Source: Nostoc sp. TCL240-02
Lineage (GTDB): Bacteria; Cyanobacteriota; Cyanobacteriia; Cyanobacteriales; Nostocaceae
Length of the DNA stretch: 64,000 nucleotides
Direction: 5' to 3'
Assembly: GCF_013343235.1 (NCBI RefSeq)
Contig: NZ_CP040094.1
Coordinates: forward strand, 1,364,501 to 1,428,500
The notes below the pieces were generated by a model, which saw nothing but the letters and a program-made list of their open reading frames with translations, ran no database searches and was not told the DNA's origin. Below, one piece after another: positions 54,752 through 62,332 of this stretch. Within the stretch, counting starts at the first letter, position 1. Each line of letters opens with the position of its first letter. The position numbers were made by a program, and so were the translations under genes.

Positions 54752-55846
54752 CTACTTATTAGCTAATACATCTGAAGGAGTAATTTTGGCGTATTCTTCA
54801 GGCGTTAAAAAGCCATCTCTAACATTCACCTTTTTGGGGATAAGTCCAAGGCTGTACCACTTATCTGCAACTTCCTGTTGTTTAGTAATAGTTTTCTCCG
54901 TAATTGGTAACAGCCCATAATCATATTTATTGTGCATTATTTCTAGAGTCGGTGGATCTAGCTGAGTTACAGGAGCAAGTAGTTGTGCAACTTCTTTGGG
55001 ATGAGCCTTCGTCCAGATTTCTGACTTTTCTAACTCCTCTAAAAATACTTTGATTACATCAGGATGAGCCTGATAAAATTGGCGTGAAGTTGAGTAAAAG
55101 TTGCCAGTATCCCGCAATTTATCACCATCTGCTAAAACACGAGCTATTTTATTTTGTACATTCCTGGTACCGAATGGCTCCCAAATATACCAAGCATCCA
55201 CCTTATTTTGACTGAATGCCGCATTTGCATCTGCCGGTGCTAAAAAAACTGATTGGACATCGCTCAGTTTTAATCCCGCATCTTCTAATGCTTTAACTAA
55301 TAGATAATGCCCGATAGAAGCTTTCTGAAAAGCTACTTTTTTCCCCTTCAAATCAGTAACACTTTTAATTGAAGAATTTACAGGAACTAAAAGTGAAATA
55401 GCTTTACCACTAGGACGTGTAGTAGCTAGATAAACAAGGGGCGCTCCTGCTGCTTGTGAAAATACAGGAGGCGATTCGGCTGTAGATGCAATATCCAATC
55501 CATTTGCATTCAGGGCTTCTAGCTGTTGTGGCCCAGCCGCAAACTCAGCCCACTGCACTTTAAAACCCAGAGGCTCTAATCGCTTTTCTAAGGAACCCTG
55601 CTTTTCTAAAACTGCTAAAGCGGAAAGTTGTTTGGAACGTACAATCCGTACTACTTGCTTCTCTGTAGTGGTAGATACGGCCACCGACTCAGGAGAAGCT
55701 GCTGACTGTTGAGTGTTATTTTTGGCTTCACTACAACTTGATAGGGTAGTCGATAGCATTAAGCAGTAGCCCAAAGCAAATAGCAAAGAACGACGTGTTG
55801 TTCTCGGGCTTTTTCTGAATTCAAACTTTCCTTTTAAAGCTGGCAT
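54752..55846 (-). CDS. Aliphatic-sulfonate-type ABC substrate-binding lipoprotein (copy 3)
   Basis: 364 residues. The N-terminus has RTTRRSLLFALGY (Arg-rich, then hydrophobic) and lipobox LSSC (about residue 38). Mature motifs: QWAEFAAGPQQLEALNANGL, DIASTAESPPVFSQAAGAP, GKKVAFQKASIGHYLLVKAL and KKVNVRDGFLTPEEYAKITP, very like copy 2. It lies 37 bp upstream of the broken tauD, so the two were probably cotranscribed and the ligand was likely the TauD substrate. Confidence 0.87.
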   Translation of the reverse strand: MPALKGKFEFRKSPRTTRRSLLFALGYCLMLSTTLSSCSEAKNNTQQSAASPESVAVSTTTEKQVVRIVRSKQLSALAVLEKQGSLEKRLEPLGFKVQWAEFAAGPQQLEALNANGLDIASTAESPPVFSQAAGAPLVYLATTRPSGKAISLLVPVNSSIKSVTDLKGKKVAFQKASIGHYLLVKALEDAGLKLSDVQSVFLAPADANAAFSQNKVDAWYIWEPFGTRNVQNKIARVLADGDKLRDTGNFYSTSRQFYQAHPDVIKVFLEELEKSEIWTKAHPKEVAQLLAPVTQLDPPTLEIMHNKYDYGLLPITEKTITKQQEVADKWYSLGLIPKKVNVRDGFLTPEEYAKITPSDVLANK

Positions 55847-56061
55847 GGGTTGTTTTATTGATCTCCTCTAGGTGGTTAGAAAATGATGATTAATTGCAAT
55901 ATCAAGAACAAAAATGTTTTTTTGAAAACTCCAATCAGTAAATGTTTTTATAACTTCAAAAACTTTACTGATGAAATTAGGGAAGAGAGTGGGTATTACC
56001 CACCCCGCAACGACTCGAGGAACTGAAACTTTAATAGTTAGGAGGCAAAAATTTAGGAAGT

Positions 56062-56084
56062 GGAGTGAGAAAGGCTCACTCCAG
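56062..56084 (-). terminator. Hairpin between the methyltransferase gene and binding-protein copy 3
   Basis: TGGAGTGAG and CTCACTCCA pair perfectly (9 bp) around AAAGG. On the minus strand it is 52 bases after the methyltransferase stop and is followed by a weak T-rich run, so it may divide the island into two transcription units. Confidence 0.5.
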
Positions 56085-56135
56085 TGTCGTGCTAGTGGAA
56101 GATTGAAATTTTTGAGTGAAACTCTGTCTTTTTTG

Positions 56136-56957
56136 CTAGTGCTTCCAAGCGACTAGGATTGTAGCTTTGAGTTCTTCTGTGAAATGTCCAGATGGCTCAA
56201 CTGCTAGCAACGCTTCTCTAAGATCCTTTTCAAATGCTGGAGCTTTATCGCCATAGAAAATTTTCAGAGAGAAGGCTGTAGTGTATAAATAGCCGAGATA
56301 GCTATCGATAGTCCAAGATTTTTCAAATGGCACTTCATAGTTTTCTTGACGAGCAAAAGCTGAATTACCAATTACGACTTCATGGGGAGGATCAACTGGC
56401 TTACGAGTCCCTTGTCCTCGTTGTCCAGTCCGCCGTTCTTCACCTAACCATTTTTTTACTACTCCAATAGCAGCTTGTTTCCAAGGTAGATTGCTTTCCC
56501 AAGGGTTATCACCAGTCTGAAGCAGTGCTAATCCACCATCATCAGTTAGCAATTCATAAATGCGTTCAAGCACTAATTCGCGTTCCATCCAATGGAAGGC
56601 TCTACCAATGGTGGTTAACTTAAATTTCCCTAAACTAGAGTCGATTAACTCGGCTCCTTGTTCTAACCAAGTAATATTATTTGCTCCGACTGCTGCTGCT
56701 TGCCGTTTAGCTTCTGCAATCATTTCTGGATCGGGGTCGATTGCAACAACTTCTTCAAATTGGGTTCGTAGGGGAATTGAAATTAATCCTGGGCCAGTAC
56801 CTAAATCAAGGAGTCGTCCTTGACCATTGAGATTAAATATTTCGGCTAGTTTGTCGAATACAACTGGTGGGTATTTGGTTCTATATTGAGCGTAGCCCTC
56901 AGCTGCTCCCTCAAATAAACTTGGGTCGTAGGTTGGAAGTGTTTTTAGTTGAGTCAT
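56136..56957 (-). CDS. SAM-dependent methyltransferase
   Basis: 273 residues from ATG 56957 (MTQLKTLPTYDPSLFEGAAE). A longer frame upstream runs through an intergenic repeat and is rejected. Class I Rossmann methyltransferase: motif I LLDLGTGPGLISIPL (about residues 50-64), acidic VVAIDPDPEMIAEA, and motif post-I region NITWLEQGAELI. The rest resembles the UbiE/Methyltransf_11 type. Substrate unknown; position inside the sulfonate island suggests a sulfur-compound or small-molecule substrate, but that is inference. Confidence 0.83.
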   Translation of the reverse strand: MTQLKTLPTYDPSLFEGAAEGYAQYRTKYPPVVFDKLAEIFNLNGQGRLLDLGTGPGLISIPLRTQFEEVVAIDPDPEMIAEAKRQAAAVGANNITWLEQGAELIDSSLGKFKLTTIGRAFHWMERELVLERIYELLTDDGGLALLQTGDNPWESNLPWKQAAIGVVKKWLGEERRTGQRGQGTRKPVDPPHEVVIGNSAFARQENYEVPFEKSWTIDSYLGYLYTTAFSLKIFYGDKAPAFEKDLREALLAVEPSGHFTEELKATILVAWKH

Positions 56958-57000
56958 ATCAATTTCGGATTTAGGTAAGGGATAAGAAATAAATTTATCC

Positions 57001-57132
57001 AAATAAACGAACCACAGAGGTGCAGAGAACGCAGAGGGAGGAGAACATAGAGAGGATCTTTGCGTCGGTTTTAGGATATATTTTTTAAACTCCATTTCTT
57101 TGTGTCCTCTGCGCCTCTGCGGTTCGTTATTT
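57001..57132. repeat. 132-bp inverted-repeat element (CTCTGCG...CGCAGAG family)
   Basis: Left AAATAAACGAACCACAGAGG and, inverted, right CCTCTGCGCCTCTGCGGTTC plus GTTATTT pair over about 25 positions. Partial members of the same family occur at about 10021-10075, 52231-52262 and 60400-60435. It lies just upstream of the methyltransferase start. A TAGAGTGGGCAAGGCCCACG hairpin follows at about 57144. Confidence 0.65.
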
Positions 57133-57260
57133 AAGAGAAATGTAGAGTGGGCAAGGCCCACGCTACAAGTGAACAGAGGAAATGGAACATGGAACGTTGT
57201 AAAGATGGGCATTGGTCATTGGGCATGGGGCATAGTAATTCTTTCCCTATTCCCCATTCC

Positions 57261-58739
57261 CTATTTCCCAGCTAGATATTCGTTTGCGGCTTTCTCAACA
57301 CCTGTACCCTTGAAGAAGTCTTGATTGAGACTGGTGTACAACTCCAAGGGATGGATTGAGAGGAAATAGCGGAGGTCTTCTTCGGTAATGATTTCGCGTT
57401 CTGCCATTGAGTAAGCATTGGCAGTAACGGCGGTGATATCAGGCACATCCCAGTGACCGGAATCTGAACCTAAGAAGGCTTTAACTCTATCGCCAAAGGG
57501 ATTAGCTGCACGATTAAAAGCTTGGCTTACACGGGTATCGTCTGATTCTGTACCAAAGTAGAAATGATTCAAGAAGCGATCGCGCACATCTTCTGGCTTC
57601 TCAATTCCTGCTAATTCAAATTCATCGAGTTGACCTGGATCTTCAGGAGCCAATAATTGATGGTGGAATCCTAAACCATCACCAATTTTATCTAAGCGTC
57701 CATCTACAAGTTCGCCACCGTAACGAGTGTACAACTCTACTAATGCTTCCTTATCGATAATAGCAGGATTATTATTTGATAACAAATGTTGTTTGTTCCG
57801 GGTTTCCCAGTGCCAAATAATATCAGCGTATAGACTAGCACCCCAAGCTGAACCACCTTCTAAGAAGGCAAACTTTAATTGTGGGAAGCGGCGAGTAACT
57901 CCACCAAAGAACAGCGATTTGCATAATGCTTCTGCTGCAAAGGCGAAGTGATTAATGTGATTATACTGGGCGTTGGTGACAGAACGCTGAGTTGTCCAAC
58001 CTTGGCTAGAGGCGTGAGTTGTGGGTACAACTTTCAGTTCTACGCACTTAGCCCAGAATGGATCGTAATCATACTGGCTATCTAAACCAAAGTTATCAAT
58101 CCAAACCACTTCGTTAGCTACTTCTTTACCATACTTCTCAAAGGCAGGAATTGGACGACGAACGTAACCAGGAATTTGAATTGCTTTGAGTCCCAGAACA
58201 TTTACCGCATATTCCAACTCTTCAATCCCTTCTTCGGGAGTGTGCAGGGGAATGGCGGCGATGGGTGTTAAGCGATCGCTATAAGGACGGAAAATGTCAG
58301 CATGGTAGGTGTTAACTGCTCGACAAACAGCCCGCCGCATTTCTTCGTTGCCGATATTTGGGGCCATTGTTGCCAAGTTGGGGTACACAACGGCAAAGTC
58401 TGTACCTGCTTCTTCCAAGCGCTCATGCAACAACTTGGGCAAGCTAATGGTAGCCAAATTCAAAGTATTTTTTGTAGGACGACCCCACCAGTTAGGGCGA
58501 TTGGTACGATAAGCAAAACGTTCTTCCCAACTTTGTTTGTACCACTTAAAGCGAGAAGATCCTGGTAAATTCTCTTTGAAACGTTCTACAAGTTCCGTTC
58601 CACCAACTTGTTCTAAATAATCCAAGACTGCTGGTTCAAATTCTTGGGTATGTACATCGGTGTCAATGATTGGATAACCAAGTTTTTCGCGAATTTGAGC
58701 AGACCTGGTTTTTTGTGGGCGGTCTAAAGCGATCGTCAT
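57261..58739 (-). CDS. Amidohydrolase-2 family protein (copy A)
   Basis: 492 residues, TIM-barrel amidohydrolase/decarboxylase family. N-terminal metal-site strand IIDTDVHTQEF (D-X-H with Glu in the usual second-His place), PTTHASSQGW (His ligand) and the late FLGSDSGHWDVPDI with the catalytic Asp. It is probably hydrolytic or decarboxylating on a small organic acid. Copy B next door is about 80% similar by eye, so this is a tandem duplication. It starts with MTIALDRPQKTRSAQIREKL. Substrate unknown; the surrounding genes suggest part of an organosulfur pathway. Cytoplasmic. Confidence 0.82.
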   Translation of the reverse strand: MTIALDRPQKTRSAQIREKLGYPIIDTDVHTQEFEPAVLDYLEQVGGTELVERFKENLPGSSRFKWYKQSWEERFAYRTNRPNWWGRPTKNTLNLATISLPKLLHERLEEAGTDFAVVYPNLATMAPNIGNEEMRRAVCRAVNTYHADIFRPYSDRLTPIAAIPLHTPEEGIEELEYAVNVLGLKAIQIPGYVRRPIPAFEKYGKEVANEVVWIDNFGLDSQYDYDPFWAKCVELKVVPTTHASSQGWTTQRSVTNAQYNHINHFAFAAEALCKSLFFGGVTRRFPQLKFAFLEGGSAWGASLYADIIWHWETRNKQHLLSNNNPAIIDKEALVELYTRYGGELVDGRLDKIGDGLGFHHQLLAPEDPGQLDEFELAGIEKPEDVRDRFLNHFYFGTESDDTRVSQAFNRAANPFGDRVKAFLGSDSGHWDVPDITAVTANAYSMAEREIITEEDLRYFLSIHPLELYTSLNQDFFKGTGVEKAANEYLAGK

Positions 58740-58778
58740 GATAGTTTACCCTAAATTATTCAAAAGATTGGTATTTGG

Positions 58779-58831
58779 GTATGTAGTAAGCGCTTCAGCG
58801 CTTTCTTCAGCACTAAAGTGCTTACTACGAA
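58779..58831. repeat. Stem-loop repeat GTAGTAAGCGCTTCAGCGCTTTC
   Basis: GTAGTAAGCGCTTCAGCGCT, then TTCTTCAGCACTAAAGTGCTTACTAC: the ends are inverse (GTAGTAAGC/GCTTACTAC). A common cyanobacterial intergenic hairpin separating the two amidohydrolase genes; it may reduce readthrough. Confidence 0.6.
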
Positions 58832-58840
58832 CAATGATTT

Positions 58841-60322
58841 TTAAACCTTGCTAGCCAGAAATTCATCTGCTGTTTTCTCCACAGCCGTACCTTTGAAGAA
58901 ATCACGATTCAGGCTGGTGTACAACTCCAAGGGATGAATTGACAGGAAGTATTGCAAATCTTCTTCGGTGATAATCTTGCGTTCTACCATTGAATACGTA
59001 TTAGCAGCGATCGCAGTAATATCAGGTACATCCCAGTGACCAGAATCGGAACCTAAGAAGGCTTTAACGCGATCGCCATAAGGGTTAGCTTTGCGGTTAA
59101 AGGCTTGAGCTACACGAGTATCATCTGATTCTGTACCGAAGTAAAAGTGATTCAAGAAGCGATCGCGAATATCCTCTGGCTTGGTAACTCCTGCAACGGC
59201 AAATTCATCTAAATCACCTGGTTCTAGGGGAGATAATAACTCAGCGTGGAAACCTAAACCACTACCTAGCCGATCCAAACGACCATGTACTAATTCACCA
59301 CCGTAACGGGTATATAGTTCTAGCAGTTCTTCGCGATCGATATTGGCGGGATTGTTATTCTCCACCAAATGATCCTTATTGCGGGTATCCCAGTGCCAAA
59401 TCAAATCGGTGTACAAACTAGCACCCCAAGCTGCACCTCCTTCTAAGAAGGCAAATTTGAGTGTGGGGAAGCGGTGAGTTACGCCACCAAAGAACAGAGA
59501 TTTGCATAGTGCTTCCGCAGCCGATGCAAAGTGACCAATATGGTTGTATTGGTAATTGCTAATGGAACGCCGATTTATCCAGCCCATACCGGAAGAGTGG
59601 GTGGTGGGTACAACTTTCAGTTCTACGCACTTCGCCCAGAAGGGATCGTAATCATATTTACTATCTAAGCCAAAGGTGTCAATCCAGATGGCTTCGTTGG
59701 CTACTTCTTCGCCATATTTCTCGAAGGCGGGAATGGGGCGGCGGATATGTCCGGGGATTTGAATGGCTTTGAGTCCCAGCACTTTCACCGCATATTCCAA
59801 TTCTGCGATCGCCTCTTCGGGCGTATTCATGGGGATGGAAGCAATGGGTGTTAAGCGATCGCTATAAGGACGGAAAATATCAGCGTGGTAAGTATTAGCT
59901 GCACGACAAACAGCCCACCGCATCTCTTCATGACCAATGTGTGGTGCCATTGTTGCCAAGTTGGGGTACACAACGGCAAAGTCTGTACCAGCCTCTTGCA
60001 AGCGTTCGTGCAACAACTTGGGCAAACTAACTGTAGCTAAATTTAAAGCATCGTTAGTGGGACGAGTCCAGAAGGGAGGGCGGGCAGTGCGGTAAGTACG
60101 ACGTTCATCCCAAGATTGTTTAAACCATTTAGAGCGAGATGCACCGGGTAAGTGTTCTTGAAAACGCTCTGCGATCGCAGTTCCAGCAACTTGCTCTAAA
60201 TAGTCTAAGAATGCTGGGGGAAATTCTTGGGTATGTACATCGGTATCAATGATCGGATAACCAAGTTTTTCGCGGATTTGAGCAGACTTGGTTTTATGTG
60301 GACGGTCTAGTGCAATAGTCAT
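58841..60322 (-). CDS. Amidohydrolase-2 family protein (copy B)
   Basis: 493 residues, paralogue of copy A with the same blocks: IIDTDVHTQEF, PTTHSSGMGW, KFAFLEGGAAWGASLY, FLGSDSGHWDVPDI. Both copies start MTIALDRP and differ along the whole length, so the duplication is old enough for divergence. Possible division of labour between related substrates. The 463-bp region upstream (60323-60785) holds a 21-bp repeat array and no gene. Confidence 0.82.
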   Translation of the reverse strand: MTIALDRPHKTKSAQIREKLGYPIIDTDVHTQEFPPAFLDYLEQVAGTAIAERFQEHLPGASRSKWFKQSWDERRTYRTARPPFWTRPTNDALNLATVSLPKLLHERLQEAGTDFAVVYPNLATMAPHIGHEEMRWAVCRAANTYHADIFRPYSDRLTPIASIPMNTPEEAIAELEYAVKVLGLKAIQIPGHIRRPIPAFEKYGEEVANEAIWIDTFGLDSKYDYDPFWAKCVELKVVPTTHSSGMGWINRRSISNYQYNHIGHFASAAEALCKSLFFGGVTHRFPTLKFAFLEGGAAWGASLYTDLIWHWDTRNKDHLVENNNPANIDREELLELYTRYGGELVHGRLDRLGSGLGFHAELLSPLEPGDLDEFAVAGVTKPEDIRDRFLNHFYFGTESDDTRVAQAFNRKANPYGDRVKAFLGSDSGHWDVPDITAIAANTYSMVERKIITEEDLQYFLSIHPLELYTSLNRDFFKGTAVEKTADEFLASKV

Positions 60323-60479
60323 AGCATTTTACCTGGATTTTCAAATGGATTGGTCAAGAAGGAGGCAGAAAGATTACAGGACTTACGCAAAATAATGGAA
60401 AAACGAACCGCGAAGGCGCAAAGGACACGAAGGAATGAGAGTTTTAGAGAGTTATTGTGTAAGTCCTAAGTTTATAAGT

Positions 60480-60678
60480 CTGGAAGTTGAGCCTCTGGGC
60501 TTGGAAGTTGAGCCTTTGAGCTTGGAAGTTGAGCCTTTGAGCTTGGGAGTTGAGCTTTTGAGCTTGGAAGTTGCACCTTTGAGCTTGGAAGCTGCACCTT
60601 TGAGCCTGGGAGTTGCACCTTTGAGCTTGGAAGCTGCACTTTTGAGCCTGGAAGTTGCACCTTTGAGCCTGAAAGTTG
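60480..60678 (+). repeat. 21-bp tandem repeat array (9 units plus partial)
   Basis: Nine units of about TTGGAAGTTGAGCCTTTGAG plus C, each 21 bp, with the last ones reading GTTGCACC instead of GTTGAGCC. The reverse complement matches the array at 6758-6931. Reading frames remain open on both strands (heptads such as LSLEVEP), but the composition argues against a real protein. Confidence 0.85.
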
Positions 60679-60785
60679 TTTTTTTAAAAGACTTAATTAC
60701 AGAAATTTGTTTTTCTTGCTCAAAAAAGTTACTGATTTTTGCTTCCTCATCTCCCTCATCTCCCACACTCCCCACTCCCCATTTC

Positions 60786-61838
60786 CTATTTTTCTTCAGC
60801 AACCCAGTCTGTTAATTTAAAGTCCGACTTTGCTAAACCCTGCGATACTAAAAATTTCTTTGTTCCCTCTAAAAGTTTCACTCCCTCGGCTGGTAATGGT
60901 TCTTCTGATACCTGTTTAAGTGGGAACGATTCTTTGATGATATCGATGGGATATTTAGTAGTTTGGGCATGGTACTGATAATATTCTTCAGAATTGGCTT
61001 TTAAATCCTTCGCTGCTTCTGTGAGAATTGCATTAAATTTCTGTGGGAAATCAGGCTGTTTTGCCAAAAAACTTTCAGTTGCTACAACTAATGATGTCCC
61101 TGAAAGACCTTTATGATTCGCAGAAGAATCAATCACTGGAAACCCTTGTGATTTCAGAAAAGGCCCCAGATCGCTAGAGGTTGCATAAGCTGCTACATCA
61201 CCACGTTCTAAAGCCGCTTTTGCCTCAGTAGTCATTAAGTGAACAACTTTTACATCCTTGGCAATTTTAGCTTCAGCTAATAGTCCCAGCAGGTATCTAT
61301 GCATATAAGAGCCTTTTTGCGTAGCTATTTTTTGACCCTTAAGTTCAGCAAGCGATCGCGGGCCATTCTTTTTCGCCACTAACCAGGCGGTTGTATTAAA
61401 TTGGCTAATCCTTAGCAACCGGGTTTCCTGACCCCTAGCTTTCAAAACTATGGCTGGTGTATCGCCTAAAGAACCAACATCTAATTGTCCGGCGACAAGC
61501 GCTTCATTTAGATCCGGCCCGTTAGGAAATCTTCCAAAAGTAATGTTTTTAAATCCCGCTTTTTTCAACTCCCGTTCTAATATTCCCTTTTTCTTTGCCC
61601 AACCAAGCGATCCTGTAGGTTCTGAATTACCTACATAACCTATTCGTAGGGTAGAAATGTTGTTAGATGCAGCTACAGCGTTGTTGACATTAACAGCCTC
61701 AATGGATTGAGCAGATTTAGTTTCGCCTTGGCTACATGCTGTAGTTAGTAGCAGTAGGACACAAGCTACTGAGGTTGATAATCTGGAAGTAAGTTTATTT
61801 TTACTGATAGAACCTGTTCCTAGTGCGATCGCCAGCAT
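60786..61838 (-). CDS. Aliphatic-sulfonate-type ABC substrate-binding lipoprotein (copy 4)
   Basis: 350 residues, the most divergent of the four. Lipobox TTAC (about residue 35). Mature part: LRIGYVGNSEPTGSLGWAKK, PNGPDLNEALVAGQLDVGSL, GDTPAIVLKARGQETRLL, GQKIATQKGSYMHRYLLGL and the C-terminal LPAEGVKLLEGTKKFLVSQG. SsuA/NrtA/TauA-like fold. It follows the flavoprotein/ferredoxin pair after about 160 bp. Its ligand probably differs from those of copies 1 to 3. Confidence 0.82.
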   Translation of the reverse strand: MLAIALGTGSISKNKLTSRLSTSVACVLLLLTTACSQGETKSAQSIEAVNVNNAVAASNNISTLRIGYVGNSEPTGSLGWAKKKGILERELKKAGFKNITFGRFPNGPDLNEALVAGQLDVGSLGDTPAIVLKARGQETRLLRISQFNTTAWLVAKKNGPRSLAELKGQKIATQKGSYMHRYLLGLLAEAKIAKDVKVVHLMTTEAKAALERGDVAAYATSSDLGPFLKSQGFPVIDSSANHKGLSGTSLVVATESFLAKQPDFPQKFNAILTEAAKDLKANSEEYYQYHAQTTKYPIDIIKESFPLKQVSEEPLPAEGVKLLEGTKKFLVSQGLAKSDFKLTDWVAEEK

Positions 61839-61889
61839 GACTTTTCTCTCCGCCTATACGCCGTCGCCGTGTGGCAACTTTCTCTCAAA

Positions 61890-61927
61890 CCTAACCCCCA
61901 ACCCCTTCCCTACAAGGGAAGGGGAGC
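61890..61927. repeat. Second copy of hairpin repeat CCCTTCCCTACAAGGGAAGGG
   Basis: CCTAACCCCCAACCCC, then TTCCCTACAAGGGAAGGGGA; same element as 41857-41893, here followed by CTCTCCCTGTGGGGGAGAG. It lies between the ferredoxin and binding-protein copy 4 genes. Confidence 0.65.
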
Positions 61928-62002
61928 AAGAATCAAAGCCTCTCTCCCTGTGGGGGAGAGGAATGGAAGCGGGGTTCTGAGAATAAGTTGCAGATTGCAT
62001 TA

Positions 62003-62332
62003 CTATTTCATCTGCTTTAAAATTTGGAATGTTTGATCTGCTTTTGCTGTTGAAGTGCGTTTATGCCCCCAACCGATGTTTTCCCGGTAACTACCCAGCA
62101 GCCCAACTTCTACCAATTCTGCTTCATTGACTGAAGCCGTCACATCGCTTTCTGGTGCAACATAAAGGGCATCAACTGGACAATACAATTCGCACATATA
62201 ACAGGTTTGACAGTCACTCTGTCGAGCAATGGTTGGCGGCGCATCAGCTACACGGTCAAACACGTTGGTTGGACAAATATTCACGCAGATATTACATTTT
62301 ATGCACCGCGATTCGCTGACCAACTCAATCAC
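62003..62332 (-). CDS. Two-cluster 4Fe-4S ferredoxin-like protein
   Basis: 109 residues with two cluster motifs, CIKCNICVNICP (about residues 10-21) and CQTCYMCELYCP (about 41-52), and a C-terminal extension of about 45 residues. Its ATG overlaps the stop of the flavoprotein gene by 4 bases (ATGA), so translation is coupled and the products probably form a complex, as in AprB-AprA or ferredoxin/flavoprotein pairs. It would carry electrons to or from the flavoprotein. Confidence 0.9.
   Translation of the reverse strand: MIELVSESRCIKCNICVNICPTNVFDRVADAPPTIARQSDCQTCYMCELYCPVDALYVAPESDVTASVNEAELVEVGLLGSYRENIGWGHKRTSTAKADQTFQILKQMK

Noticed and set aside
55971..56156. 61-codon plus-strand frame between binding-protein copy 3 and the methyltransferase gene
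   Set aside because: No likeness to any family, overlaps a terminator-like hairpin and the end of the methyltransferase gene.
56958..57212. 85-residue N-terminal extension of the methyltransferase
   Set aside because: It runs through an inverted-repeat element and is not protein-like; Met at 56957 starts the family-typical sequence.
60435..60815. Open frames of 62-126 codons across the 21-bp array (both strands)
   Set aside because: Open only because the unit is a multiple of three and lacks stops; no ribosome binding site and no composition expected of a real protein.
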